64,000 nt of DNA from an uncultured Clostridium sp. (GCA_934438135.1 CAKSBP010000003.1:1-64000), one strand, 5' to 3'. Positions 9,619-17,829 are shown, numbered from the stretch's first letter. Translations and numbers: made by a program. Notes: generated from the letters alone by a model not told the origin.

Positions 9619-9659
9619 TACAAATGCCGGATTATATTTTTTGTAATCCGGCATTTGTA
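9619..9659. terminator. bidirectional terminator between convergent genes
   Basis: A perfect 16-bp stem (9619-9634 with 9644-9659) and a T-rich 9-nt loop between the convergent GIY-YIG and ImmA genes. There is no long T run after the stem on either side, so efficiency is uncertain. Confidence 0.7.
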
Positions 9660-9680
9660 ATCTCCGAAATTGCATTGTAA

Positions 9681-10235
9681 TCAATGATTTTCCATAGAAT
9701 CGACGTAACATTTTATACGCTTGAAAAAATACGGATCACCCTGCATCGGGATTTTAAATTCATATTCCAATCGATTCATCTCCTGAAGTTTGATTAGCAT
9801 GAGATTGATATCAGCACCGAGAATTTGGGCAATCGTAACCACATCATATCCCTGTTTGGCGAGGGTATAGACCTCGTCATTTTCCAAGAGAATGTGTGAA
9901 GCAAAGGCATTAGCTTCATATTCGGTTGTGTCCTTCATGGAAAACAGGTTAAATTCTTTCAGCGGTTTTCCGGCTTTGGCAATATCTCTGTGGCGCTGAT
10001 CGTGACCAAGCTCATGTGCAAGAACCATCTGTTTCAGGTATCCGTTTATACGGGCATTCATAAATATCATACGGTGATTCCATCGGAACGTGTACATTCC
10101 GAGCAGATCAGAAAAATCACTTTCATAATAAATCTGTATTCCGAGGTCTTCGATGATATATTCCACATTTCTGGTACGGCATTGTCTAACAAGGTCATTC
10201 GCTTGTTTGAATATCTTATAAGAATCCAAAAGCAT
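9681..10235 (-). CDS. ImmA/IrrE-family metallopeptidase
   Basis: 184 aa. The start is ATG 10235 on the minus strand, since AGGAGGTGG directly precedes it. The zinc-peptidase motif HELGHD with a following TTEYEANAFASHILL segment is typical of ImmA/IrrE proteins, which cleave a partner XRE repressor after stress or DNA damage. The expected partner is just upstream on the same strand (10284-10560) but has lost its DNA-binding half, so this peptidase may now lack its target. It could otherwise act on a repressor elsewhere. Confidence 0.85.
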   Translation of the reverse strand: MLLDSYKIFKQANDLVRQCRTRNVEYIIEDLGIQIYYESDFSDLLGMYTFRWNHRMIFMNARINGYLKQMVLAHELGHDQRHRDIAKAGKPLKEFNLFSMKDTTEYEANAFASHILLENDEVYTLAKQGYDVVTIAQILGADINLMLIKLQEMNRLEYEFKIPMQGDPYFFKRIKCYVDSMENH

Positions 10236-10283
10236 CCACCTCCTCAATCATATCTTAATAAAATAGATGTACCATAATGCGGA

Positions 10284-10560
10284 CTAATCACGATACTTCT
10301 TTGGTGTGTACTTCTTATTATTTTCTTTGCAGTCGAAGTAGGCTTTCTGCAGGGCAATCATAACTGCATCCATATCAGATTCCGATAATTCTCCTCCGGC
10401 AAACATACCGGAAAGTTCATTTACCAGTTCTTCCGCCTGTCTCTTGCCACGGTTTCCATACTGACTGGCAGCATTCGTAATGAATTCCTCATCTTCCGTC
10501 ATAAGATAATTTGTTTCACATCCAAGCACTTCTGCTAATTTTCCATATACTGGATCGACT
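10284..10560 (-). pseudogene. truncated XRE-family repressor, HTH lost
   Basis: About 90 codons of the C-terminal part remain. In frame from about 10560 down, the chain reads DPVYGKLAEVLGCETNYLM, the usual end of an XRE helix-turn-helix, followed by a helical tail. The N-terminal DNA-recognition helices and native start are missing; at about 10561 the sequence changes abruptly to an IS3 transposase relic. It pairs with the ImmA-like gene next to it. A GTG inside the fragment could still allow an 81-aa product without DNA-binding ability. Confidence 0.7.
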
Positions 10561-10578
10561 ATAATATATTAGACAAAT

Positions 10579-10760
10579 AACAATCGGTCTTCTATAATAC
10601 AGAAATTTACATTAAACGAAATCAAGTGTTCCCTAAGCAAAAAGGTTGTCCTTATGATAATGCTGTGGCAGAGGCGGCCTTCAAAGTAATAAAAACAGAA
10701 TTCGCATTTGATAAGAATTTTAAAATTCTTAGCGAATTAAAAATGAAATTATTTGATTAG
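10579..10760 (+). mobile_element. IS3-family transposase C-terminal remnant
   Basis: Frame-open stretch of about 60 codons with KGCPYDNAVAEAAFKVIKTEF, the conserved segment with the third acidic residue region of the IS3/IS150 DDE integrase core. The upstream part is absent and the chain stops early (KLFD then stop). It abuts the truncated XRE gene, so an insertion or deletion involving this element probably destroyed the repressor. Confidence 0.75.
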
Positions 10761-10864
10761 ATAATATGTTCTTAAAAAACAATTTACACAATTTACCACT
10801 GTCAATTTCATCCTATATCACGTATACTAATATTGTGAAAAAGTTGTTAGTGTTAGGAGAGGAT

Positions 10865-11515
10865 ATGAGCAAGACGGAGTATCTTGTTTATCTCATTGAA
10901 ATTCTTGGCACGATTGCATTTGCTTCATCTGGAGCATTAGTTGGAATCGAACGGCATATGGATATTTTTGGTGTCGGAGTGCTTGGAATTACGACCGCGG
11001 TTGGAGGGGGAATCATCCGTGATATTGTACTTGGCATTACACCTCCTAACGTATTTCGCAACAGCAGTTATGTGTTGGTAGCTATCATTGTTTCCATTTT
11101 ATTGTTTTTGGTCCATTACATAAAGGATCAGAAAAAGATTGTTTCAGGTTTAGTGATGAAAAGATATTATGATCTGGTTATGTTATGGCTGGATGCAGTA
11201 GGGCTTGGAATTTTTACCGTCGTTGGGATCAATGTTGCGGTTAAAATTGGATATCAGCAGCATTTCTTCCTACTTGTATTTGTGGGGACAATTACTGGAA
11301 TTGGCGGCGGAGTACTTCGGGATGTTATGGCAATGAGGACACCATATATATTTGTAAAGCATATTTATGCATCTGCATCCCTTGCAGGAGCAGTGGCTTA
11401 TATTTTTCTGATGCGGTGTCTGCCGGTTGTACCTGCAATGGCAGCAGCCTCGGCACTGGTTGTTTTGATTCGTGTAGCAGCAGTACGTCACAAATGGAAT
11501 CTGCCAAAAGTTTAA
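10865..11515 (+). CDS. TRIC-type/UPF0126 membrane protein
   Basis: 216 aa from ATG 10865 (TTAGGAGAGG upstream). Glycine-rich membrane segments in tandem, with the two family signatures AFASSGALVG / TAVGGGIIRDIVLG and the second-half copy GTITGIGGGVLRDVMAM, match the UPF0126 family, the bacterial relatives of trimeric intracellular cation channels. Seven hydrophobic segments are expected and fit. It acts in the cytoplasmic membrane, probably conducting K+ or a small molecule. It stands alone with no operon partner. Confidence 0.85.
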   Translation: MSKTEYLVYLIEILGTIAFASSGALVGIERHMDIFGVGVLGITTAVGGGIIRDIVLGITPPNVFRNSSYVLVAIIVSILLFLVHYIKDQKKIVSGLVMKRYYDLVMLWLDAVGLGIFTVVGINVAVKIGYQQHFFLLVFVGTITGIGGGVLRDVMAMRTPYIFVKHIYASASLAGAVAYIFLMRCLPVVPAMAAASALVVLIRVAAVRHKWNLPKV

Positions 11516-11696
11516 TTAGTGAGCAAAAGATAAGATTAATGGAAAAAGAATAGTAGGATGCGTTTGAAGTGATTATATTATGAAAATTTTGTCGTAAAAA
11601 CAGTAGAATGATTTCTATTTATCCATTGTTTGTTGCTGATCTATTAGCAATGGCAATCGGTTTCTATTTATAACCATTATCTGTAGTGCATTAAGT

Positions 11697-11816
11697 GCTT
11701 TCTATACAACGCGGTCTCCGATGATGGAGAGTTGTGTACAGTGTGAAAGCGAAAGTGGAAAATAAATAAAGATTTGAGAGAAAGGTCTTCTATGGTGAGT
11801 AGAGGACCTTTTCTGA
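11697..11816 (+). ncRNA. possible small structured RNA ending in a terminator
   Basis: No gene lies in 11516-11830. Within it, 11697-11750 can fold into one long hairpin of three stacked stems: GCTTTC/GAAAGC outside, TACAAC/GTTGTG in the middle, TCTCC/GGAGA at the tip. Then a second hairpin (11782-11792 with 11800-11810) runs into TTTT and looks like an intrinsic terminator. Structure plus terminator without a coding region suggests a small RNA or orphan leader; I do not recognise a family. Confidence 0.3.
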
Positions 11817-11833
11817 TTCTGTCGAAACTTGCT

Positions 11834-11880
11834 GGGAGTGTAGCGACGAAAGATATTCCAGATGCTCTATTGCCAATGAA
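11834..11880 (+). pseudogene. relic of a sugar O-acetyltransferase C-terminus
   Basis: About 15 codons read GSVATKDIPDALLPM, closely like the GSGAVVTKDIPDGV segment of the acetyltransferase gene at 12542. No frame extends beyond it, so it is a scrap of a second copy. Confidence 0.45.
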
Positions 11881-11928
11881 AATATATGTAAATAATTTAC
11901 AAAATTATAGGAATTGACGGTTTCCCAT

Positions 11929-12064
11929 TTAATGCTTTTTGTAGTAAAATGTTTCTCGATAAACTCTTGGTGTCATACCTGTATGTAATTTGAAAATATT
12001 TGTAAAGTGGCTCTGCGAAGCAAAGGAAAGGCTGTGTGCAATTTCGCTGCAAGCCTTGGAAGCA
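11929..12064 (-). pseudogene. C-terminal remnant of an AraC-family regulator
   Basis: Read on the minus strand this gives about 43 codons, CSEIAHSLSFASQSHF then FKLHTGMTPRVYRETF and a stop at 11929-11931, the second HTH of an AraC/XylS regulator. The rest of the gene is missing; at about 12064 the sequence becomes a carbohydrate-binding module fragment on the other strand. Confidence 0.8.
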
Positions 12065-12492
12065 GTAAGTATGAAGGATGTGATGTTACAATCCGTAATA
12101 TGCGTCTTGTGAAAAAGATGAAAAGTTCACAAGTGACTCCATCACCAGAGTCAACCGTTACACTATCTCAAAAACCCTCTGATTCTGGAGTCTCTGTAAC
12201 AATGGATGTTACCAGTGACTGGGGACAAGGTGCAGTTGGAAACATCACAATTACAAATAATTCTGGCAAGGATATGACAGAAGGATGGACACTGGATTTT
12301 GACTTGAACCGTGAAATTACGAATCTTTGGAATGCTACGTTAGTAAGTAGTAAAGATGGGCATTATATCGTGAAAAATCCAGATTGGATGCAGACACTGA
12401 AAGCTGGAGAAAGCTATACGATTGGTTTTCAGATGGGTGCTGGTGAGAGTTGTAAAATAATTTGTATCTATCACAGATTGCTGGAGATGTAG
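12062..12492 (+). pseudogene. CBM2-like cellulose-binding module fragment of a lost glycoside hydrolase
   Basis: An open frame of about 143 codons contains a CBM2-type module: MDVTSDWGQGAVGNITITNN, WTLDFDLNREITNLWNA with the aromatic binding residues, and LKAGESYTIGFQ. There is no signal peptide, no catalytic domain and no natural start; the frame runs backward into antisense AraC sequence. The original gene was probably a secreted plant-polysaccharide enzyme. A terminator follows at once. Confidence 0.65.
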
Positions 12493-12513
12493 AGGAGACA
12501 TCTCCAGCTTTTT
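12480..12513 (+). terminator. rho-independent terminator
   Basis: Perfect 11-bp stem (12480-12490 with 12498-12508), 7-nt loop and TTTTT. It ends the CBM2-containing fragment. Confidence 0.85.
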
Positions 12514-12541
12514 GTGTATGGAAAAGAAAGGAGCAGAAGAA

Positions 12542-13051
12542 ATGACAGAAGAACAGAGAATGCTAAATGGGAAACTTTATAATCCCTATAAACTGGATAT
12601 GCCACAGCAACAGGAGAAAAAGGCTTTTGTTGAAAAATTTAATGAGGCACGGGGAGAGGAAAAGGCGCACCGAATGGATTATCTTCGTCAGGTATTTGCC
12701 CATATGGGAGAAAGTGCATACATAGAGGCACCATTTTACTGTGATCATGGCTGGAAAATTTCTATAGGAGAACATTTTTACGCAAATACAGGGTTTCTTA
12801 TATTAGATGAAGTACCAGTAACCATTGGGAATGATGTCTGGATTGGTGGAAATGTCGTGATTAATCCGGGAGTAACTATTGGAAGCAACGTAATTATTGG
12901 TTCGGGTGCAGTAGTGACGAAAGATATTCCGGATGGTGTAGTTGCGGCTGGAAATCCATGTCGGGTAATTCGGGAAATTACAGAAGAGGATGAAGCATAC
13001 TGGAAGAAGGAATACGACGATTACGCAGCGTTTCTGCAGGAACAAAAGTAA
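12542..13051 (+). CDS. maltose/galactoside-type O-acetyltransferase with internal deletion
   Basis: 169 aa from ATG 12542 (AAAGGAG upstream). The N-terminal MLNGKLYNPY and the left-handed beta-helix hexapeptides (IGNDVWIGGNVVINPGVTIG, AVVTKDIPDGVVAAGNP) mark the LacA/Maa family of acetyl-CoA-dependent sugar acetyltransferases. Compared with the family there is a gap of roughly 30 residues: LILDEVPVT runs straight into IGNDVWIGG, so the stretch with the catalytic His (TAGHP-type motif) is missing. The frame is kept, but the protein is probably inactive. Family members have about 185-200 residues. A terminator hairpin follows at 13097. Confidence 0.8.
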   Translation: MTEEQRMLNGKLYNPYKLDMPQQQEKKAFVEKFNEARGEEKAHRMDYLRQVFAHMGESAYIEAPFYCDHGWKISIGEHFYANTGFLILDEVPVTIGNDVWIGGNVVINPGVTIGSNVIIGSGAVVTKDIPDGVVAAGNPCRVIREITEEDEAYWKKEYDDYAAFLQEQK

Positions 13052-13096
13052 TGTATGGATAAGAATCCCAGGTTATGATATGCAAAGCATGAAAGA

Positions 13097-13134
13097 AACC
13101 TTTCAGACGGGCTTGTCCGTTTGAGAGGCTTTTT
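13097..13134 (+). terminator. rho-independent terminator
   Basis: Stem 13097-13110 with 13117-13130 (a G-U pair, an A/C-type mismatch region and one bulge) and a T run after it. It separates the acetyltransferase from the injection-system locus. Confidence 0.65.
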
Positions 13135-13173
13135 GACGTTTTTTCGGGAAAATGTCAAAAGAAAATCTATGAA

Positions 13174-13208
13174 TGTTTATAGATTTGGTTAGTAAAATCT
13201 GCTAGGCT
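13174..13208 (+). promoter_or_regulatory. BTAD/SARP-type tandem repeat promoter, CIS operon 1
   Basis: Two 12-bp units, TGTTTATAGATT (13174-13185) and the degenerate TGGTTAGTAAAA (13186-13197), lie 17 nt (start to start) before a weak -10 TAGGCT (13203-13208). The same layout with perfect repeats stands before the sheath operon at 17795. No good -35 is present, as expected for an activator-dependent promoter. An inverted repeat (TTGACGTTTT with AAAATGTCAA, 13133-13158) lies just upstream. Regulator assignment is inference. Confidence 0.5.
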
Positions 13209-13251
13209 GAAAAAAGAAAAGAATGAAAGAGATAGAGCAGGGAGGGGCTGA

Positions 13252-13335
13252 ATGGAACAGTATCTTCCACATGAAGCTTGGCATGTTGTACAGCAGCAGC
13301 TAAGAAAGAAAAACTACAAGAACCAGAGTATATGA
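13252..13335 (+). pseudogene. DUF4157-like fragment, relic of an eCIS effector-type protein
   Basis: A 27-codon frame starts at ATG 13252 behind a strong ribosome site (GGGAGGGG, 13240-13247). It contains LPHEAWHVVQQQ, the HExxH-like core of DUF4157, a domain found at the front of many proteins carried by extracellular contractile injection systems. Normal DUF4157 domains are about 70-80 residues and sit in far larger proteins; here a stop comes 11 codons after the core, and a second short frame (MTGYMQDEDK...) overlaps it. It lies first under the operon-1 promoter, so it is probably the wreck of an effector gene. Confidence 0.55.
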
Positions 13336-13430
13336 CGGGATATATGCAGGATGAAGACAAACAGATAACAGGGAAATTTCCTTGTTATAACAAGGGGAAT
13401 ATGTTTGATTGAGAAGAAGGGAATAGTGTA

Positions 13431-15647
13431 ATGCAGTTAGAAGAATTAATGGAACACTTTTATGACCAAAGGAAACGGGAAGTTCCTTATCAGTCCAACA
13501 AAGAGTATACAATGGATATGATGCGCTTTTTAGATATCATACTGACTATTGCTTGTTCTATGAAGTATGTGGATGGAGAAGGAGAACCGCCTGTAGAGAT
13601 TGAAAATATGCATCTTAGAGGGGTTCCGATTACTGGAAGAGAGGTAATTACGTCTCTACAGGAAAATATGTTGGAACGAGAGGAAAGATTTCCGTTAGAG
13701 GAGATAAAAAGTATAATACAGAAAGCCGTCGTTTTTATCGAAGGAAGAGTGCAGAAAGCAACTATTGAAATCAGAATAAAAGAGCTGGCAGATAAATTAA
13801 AACTGTCTGAATTAGAACGTTTTGTATTCCTACTTGCGTATGCAGGTTTTATAGATGCCAAATATGAGCTTTTATTTGCTTTCCTGCAAGGGGATGTGCG
13901 AATGAAGCTGCCAAGCATTCGCCTTGCTGTTTCCTTATATGAATTGTTTAGACAGCCAAAGCAAGAAGAAATTGGACGGCTTGTGCAGAAACAGGGAATT
14001 TTATCAGAAACCATACTGATATGGAAACAGGAGTATGACAGTGTAGAGCCTGCACAGAATTATACGCTGCCGGAACGGATTTATGGATGGATTACTGGAA
14101 ATAATGACATGGAGCCGGAAATCAAGCCGTATGTTTCATGTATTTCAGTTGAAGAAGAAAAAGATGTTACTATAATCCGGAAAGAGCAGTGCGTTCAGAT
14201 TCAAATGGCAGTCGATGCAATGCAGGAAGAAAAGACGTCAATCTGCCGAGTGCTTAATCTATGCGGGAAAAAGGGAAATGGCAGGCACTTTCTACTGAGG
14301 CAGGCTTTAAAAGCATCCGACAGAAAAGGATTTATGGTAGATGTGGCAGAGGTTTTCACAAATGTTAAATGGGAGGAAGTTCTAAAGAAAATTTACCTGG
14401 AATGGATTCTGTCAGATAGCATTCCATGCTTTTTTTATCAAGAATTTCAAATAGATGGAGAAGACAAGAAGACAGTTACATTGGGACAATTACAGCATTT
14501 TTTACATATAGTAAGTATGTATTTCCCTTTCTTTATTTGGATTACAGAGGAAAAAGCGGAATATCTGCTAAGGCTAGATATAAGTTATGGGGGAATTGAA
14601 ATTCCTTTGTTAACAAAAAAAGAACAGAAGCTTTTTTGGAGTGTTATGGCTAAAAAGTATCCAGTCAATAAGAAAACGGATTTCAATTTGCTTGCAAACC
14701 AATACCAAATGACTGTAAAAGAGATTCGGGATGCGCTTTGGAATGCCGATTGGAAGAGAAGAAGTCAGGGAAGAAGTCAGATAGAAACGAGTGACATTAG
14801 CAATGCAGTAAAGCAGCAGTCTATCAGCCAGATGGGAGGGTGTGCGCATCGGATTCCGGTAGTTTATACCTGGGACGATTTGATTCTTTTGGAAGAACCC
14901 AAACGTCAGCTTGAAATGATTTGTAATCAGATGAAATATAAAAGTGTGGTAGGAGAAGAATGGGGATTTTACGAGAAAACAGCCTATGGGCGAGGTGTAT
15001 GTGCCCTATTTACCGGGGCACCAGGAACAGGAAAAACAATGGCAGTACAGGTAATTGCAAATGAACTTGGACTAAACCTGTATCGTATCGATTTGTCACA
15101 GTTAATCAGTAAATATATTGGAGAAACGGAAAAAAATATATCGAAAGTGTTTGAAAAAGCCAGAGAAATTCATGGATTATTATTCTTTGATGAAGCGGAC
15201 TCCTTATTTGCAAAACGTCTGGATGTGAGAGATTCTATGGATCGAAGTGCAAATGCCCAGACAGCACATCTGCTTCAGGAGATAGAAGATTACGATGGAC
15301 TTACGATTCTGGCGACAAACCTAGCGGTAAATATTGACGATGCTTTTAAACGAAGAATCCAGTTTATGGTGAAGTTTGCATTGCCATCCGAAGAGTTGCG
15401 AATAAAACTGTGGCACTCTATTTTACCGAAAAAAGTTCCTTGTGAGGAAACGCTGGAATTAGAGTTTTTTGCAAAGAAATTTGAACTGTCCCCAAGCAGT
15501 ATTAAGGAAATTCTGACATCGGCAGCATTTTTAGCAGCTGCCAGTAATAGAGGAATGACGAATTTAGATATTATAGAAGCTGTAAAAATGAATTATAGTA
15601 AATATGGAAAAAATCTTACAAATGAAGAGTTTGAATATCTGCTATGA
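13431..15647 (+). CDS. AAA+ ATPase of contractile injection system (Afp15/Pvc15-like)
   Basis: 738 aa. The C-terminal AAA+ module has Walker A GAPGTGKT near residue 530, Walker B LLFFDEADSLF, a sensor segment ILATNL and Arg fingers FKRRIQF. A degenerate first nucleotide-binding module lies around residue 280 (GKKGNGRH). This two-part layout is typical for the ATPase present in nearly all eCIS loci, where it supports assembly of the particle. The ribosome site before ATG 13431 is weak (GAAGGGAA at some distance). Here it leads the locus, which differs from the Serratia and Photorhabdus order where it comes near the end. Confidence 0.9.
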   Translation: MQLEELMEHFYDQRKREVPYQSNKEYTMDMMRFLDIILTIACSMKYVDGEGEPPVEIENMHLRGVPITGREVITSLQENMLEREERFPLEEIKSIIQKAVVFIEGRVQKATIEIRIKELADKLKLSELERFVFLLAYAGFIDAKYELLFAFLQGDVRMKLPSIRLAVSLYELFRQPKQEEIGRLVQKQGILSETILIWKQEYDSVEPAQNYTLPERIYGWITGNNDMEPEIKPYVSCISVEEEKDVTIIRKEQCVQIQMAVDAMQEEKTSICRVLNLCGKKGNGRHFLLRQALKASDRKGFMVDVAEVFTNVKWEEVLKKIYLEWILSDSIPCFFYQEFQIDGEDKKTVTLGQLQHFLHIVSMYFPFFIWITEEKAEYLLRLDISYGGIEIPLLTKKEQKLFWSVMAKKYPVNKKTDFNLLANQYQMTVKEIRDALWNADWKRRSQGRSQIETSDISNAVKQQSISQMGGCAHRIPVVYTWDDLILLEEPKRQLEMICNQMKYKSVVGEEWGFYEKTAYGRGVCALFTGAPGTGKTMAVQVIANELGLNLYRIDLSQLISKYIGETEKNISKVFEKAREIHGLLFFDEADSLFAKRLDVRDSMDRSANAQTAHLLQEIEDYDGLTILATNLAVNIDDAFKRRIQFMVKFALPSEELRIKLWHSILPKKVPCEETLELEFFAKKFELSPSSIKEILTSAAFLAAASNRGMTNLDIIEAVKMNYSKYGKNLTNEEFEYLL

Positions 15648-15676
15648 TAAGTCTATTGCTGGAAAGTACCATTTCG

Positions 15677-15705
15677 TTTACAATGAATTTGTAATAAGAT
15701 ATAAG
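15677..15705 (+). promoter_or_regulatory. sigma-A promoter of the BTAD regulator
   Basis: TTTACA (15677-15682), 17-nt spacer, TATAAG (15700-15705). It lies in the 75-nt gap before the regulator start at 15723. Its good -35 and lack of the 12-bp repeats suggest constitutive expression of the regulator. Confidence 0.6.
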
Positions 15706-15722
15706 TGAAGGGGGAATGGTCT

Positions 15723-17786
15723 ATGCTGCTTTTAATTGAAGCCAGTGGTGGATTTGGAAAGACTGTACGAATGCGAGAGTATGCAGAGCGAAAAGGAAAA
15801 CTAGTGATATGGGTTGAGCTAGATAAAGCGTGTAATCAAAAAGAATTTTTTTATTACCGATTTTTACAACAATTAAATTCAAGCAAAATCTATGAGGAAG
15901 ATGGAGAAGCAAACAAGCTGTGCAAATCAAGAACAGGTCTTTTTGTACATAAGAACAGGGAAAAGGATGAGAGAATATTTCAACAGTTGGAACAATTGAA
16001 TCATCCGGATACGGTAATTGCATTTGATAATATTTCCTTGGTAAAAGAGGAAGAGACACAATTATTTCTCGAATTACTGATAAATCAGTTTCAGCAGATA
16101 AACTGGTTTTTTGCAGGACGGGAAGAACCGAGGTTTTTAGTAAAGTACATTGTAACTGGAAAGTGCAGGCTGGTAGAAGAAAAACAGTTATATTTTAGAA
16201 AAGAGGAGATTTCCTATAAGATAAAAAAGTGTTTAGGAGAGTCTGAGGAGAATGCAAGGAAGAGTGCAGAAAAATTAATGTATTATTTTGAAGGATGGCC
16301 TGCAGGGGTCAGCGGAATGATTCGAGTGATGCAGAAACAGGGAATGCCGGAAAGCGAACAGGACTGGGAGAATGCCATCGATGCATCCCGGATAGAATAT
16401 TTTATCAGGCATGAGATTTTTGAACAAATGCCAGAAAAAGAATTCCAATTTTTGAAAATGATATCCTTTTTACCGGAGTTAAAAGAAGAATTGATTTGCA
16501 TACTTTCAAAAAAATTTCGATGTGAGGATATAACGTGGAAACAAGTTAAAACCTATTTTTTTGTTTCGAAAGAAGCAAACTGCATGCGCATGCTTCCAAT
16601 ATTTGATAAATGTATTAAAAAATCAGCAACACTTGAAGAGAGGCGATACATTTCGTCTATAGCTGCAGAATATTATATTTCGGAGGAAGAATACGAAAAA
16701 GCCAATGACTGCATTTTACAGACTGCTCATAGTGAGATAATTGAAGCGTATTTGAAACAGTATTTTGAACGGTTATACCAGCAGGGAAAAATCATGCTTT
16801 GCGTGGACGCTATGCTATATTTTCTGCAAAAAGGAGAGATGCTTTCTGGACAGCTGATGCGTTTAATGGCGGTTTTATTTAATGAGGATTTTGACAAAAG
16901 ACATTCGGAGGGATGTCAAATAGATGAGAACAGTATATTTCCAAAGGAACGGGATTTTTATATGGAATTGTTTCGGTATAATGAAAATCCAGTAAAGCAC
17001 AGAAAAACGTTTATTGGATATTTTCAGGAAATGAAGGAGCGAATAAAAAGCAGTAAAAGAATTCACGTATCCTGCTTTGGCGGATTTTCTGTCAAGGTGC
17101 TGGAAAATGGGAATGAACTTACGTGGCGTACCAAAAAAGGAAGTGAGCTGTTTGCACTTCTATATCATCTTAAAGGAGTGCCTATATCAAGGCAGGCATT
17201 GTTAAATATTCTCTGGCCCAATAGCATTCCTAAGAATGCAGTTACCATGTTACATAATATGATTTACAACATAAGAAAGGAATTATCACCATATGGATTA
17301 AAAGATCTGATTCAATATAAAGATAAGATGTATACGCTTAATATAGATTGGATTACGTCCGATGATGTAGAGATTCAGCGAAATTGTGAACATTCCAATG
17401 ACCCAGCTTATTTATTAAAGCGGGAAGATACATTTAGCACATATCCAGGACAGTATTTGGAAAGTATTGACGGACAGTGGACGATAGAATGGAAGGAGTT
17501 TTATGATAAAAAATATATGGAGTGCAACATGTGTCTGGCAGATGTTTATATGAAGCAGGGCGAATATAAAAAGGCACTTTTCTTCTTAAAAAATATTCTT
17601 TCAATTGATAACCTAAAGGAAGATGCTGTAGAAAAAGTATTATTCTGCTATGGGAAAATGGGAGAGCGTAAGGCAGTACAGATGGAATACAGAAAGTTTG
17701 TCTGGATTATGGAAAAGGAACTGAATGTAGAACCATGCGATAATTTGAAAAAAATGTATGAAAAAGCAATGAAAGGAGCTTGCTAA
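15723..17786 (+). CDS. BTAD/SARP-type transcriptional activator with STAND-like ATPase
   Basis: 687 aa from ATG 15723 (AAGGGGGAA upstream). Residues 1-300 hold a P-loop (SGGFGKT) and an ATPase/winged-helix region like MalT-type STAND proteins. Residues about 440-540 are an OmpR-type winged helix (SCFGGFSVKVLENG...LTWRTKKGSELFALL), followed by a bacterial transcriptional activation domain with TPR-like helices to the end. Unusually, the DNA-binding part is C-terminal. It lies between the ATPase gene and the sheath operon, and both operons carry tandem 12-bp repeats, so it is the likely activator of the whole system. Confidence 0.8.
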   Translation: MLLLIEASGGFGKTVRMREYAERKGKLVIWVELDKACNQKEFFYYRFLQQLNSSKIYEEDGEANKLCKSRTGLFVHKNREKDERIFQQLEQLNHPDTVIAFDNISLVKEEETQLFLELLINQFQQINWFFAGREEPRFLVKYIVTGKCRLVEEKQLYFRKEEISYKIKKCLGESEENARKSAEKLMYYFEGWPAGVSGMIRVMQKQGMPESEQDWENAIDASRIEYFIRHEIFEQMPEKEFQFLKMISFLPELKEELICILSKKFRCEDITWKQVKTYFFVSKEANCMRMLPIFDKCIKKSATLEERRYISSIAAEYYISEEEYEKANDCILQTAHSEIIEAYLKQYFERLYQQGKIMLCVDAMLYFLQKGEMLSGQLMRLMAVLFNEDFDKRHSEGCQIDENSIFPKERDFYMELFRYNENPVKHRKTFIGYFQEMKERIKSSKRIHVSCFGGFSVKVLENGNELTWRTKKGSELFALLYHLKGVPISRQALLNILWPNSIPKNAVTMLHNMIYNIRKELSPYGLKDLIQYKDKMYTLNIDWITSDDVEIQRNCEHSNDPAYLLKREDTFSTYPGQYLESIDGQWTIEWKEFYDKKYMECNMCLADVYMKQGEYKKALFFLKNILSIDNLKEDAVEKVLFCYGKMGERKAVQMEYRKFVWIMEKELNVEPCDNLKKMYEKAMKGAC

Positions 17787-17794
17787 TACCGGAA

Positions 17795-17829
17795 TGTTTA
17801 TAGAATTGTTTATAGAATATTTTTATAAT
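17795..17829 (+). promoter_or_regulatory. tandem 12-bp repeat promoter of the CIS structural operon
   Basis: Two exact copies of TGTTTATAGAAT (17795-17806 and 17807-17818) are followed by a perfect -10 TATAAT (17824-17829), 17 nt after the start of the second copy. There is no -35 consensus. Direct repeats of about one helical turn overlapping the -35 region are the known binding layout of SARP/BTAD activators. The leader to ATG 17941 is about 105 nt and contains an unused strong Shine-Dalgarno (GAAGGGAGGG, 17892-17901). Confidence 0.7.

Noticed and set aside
12007..12492. A 161-aa protein as one gene
   Set aside because: Its first 20 codons are antisense to an AraC remnant and it has no start signal; only the CBM2 part is real sequence of a lost gene.
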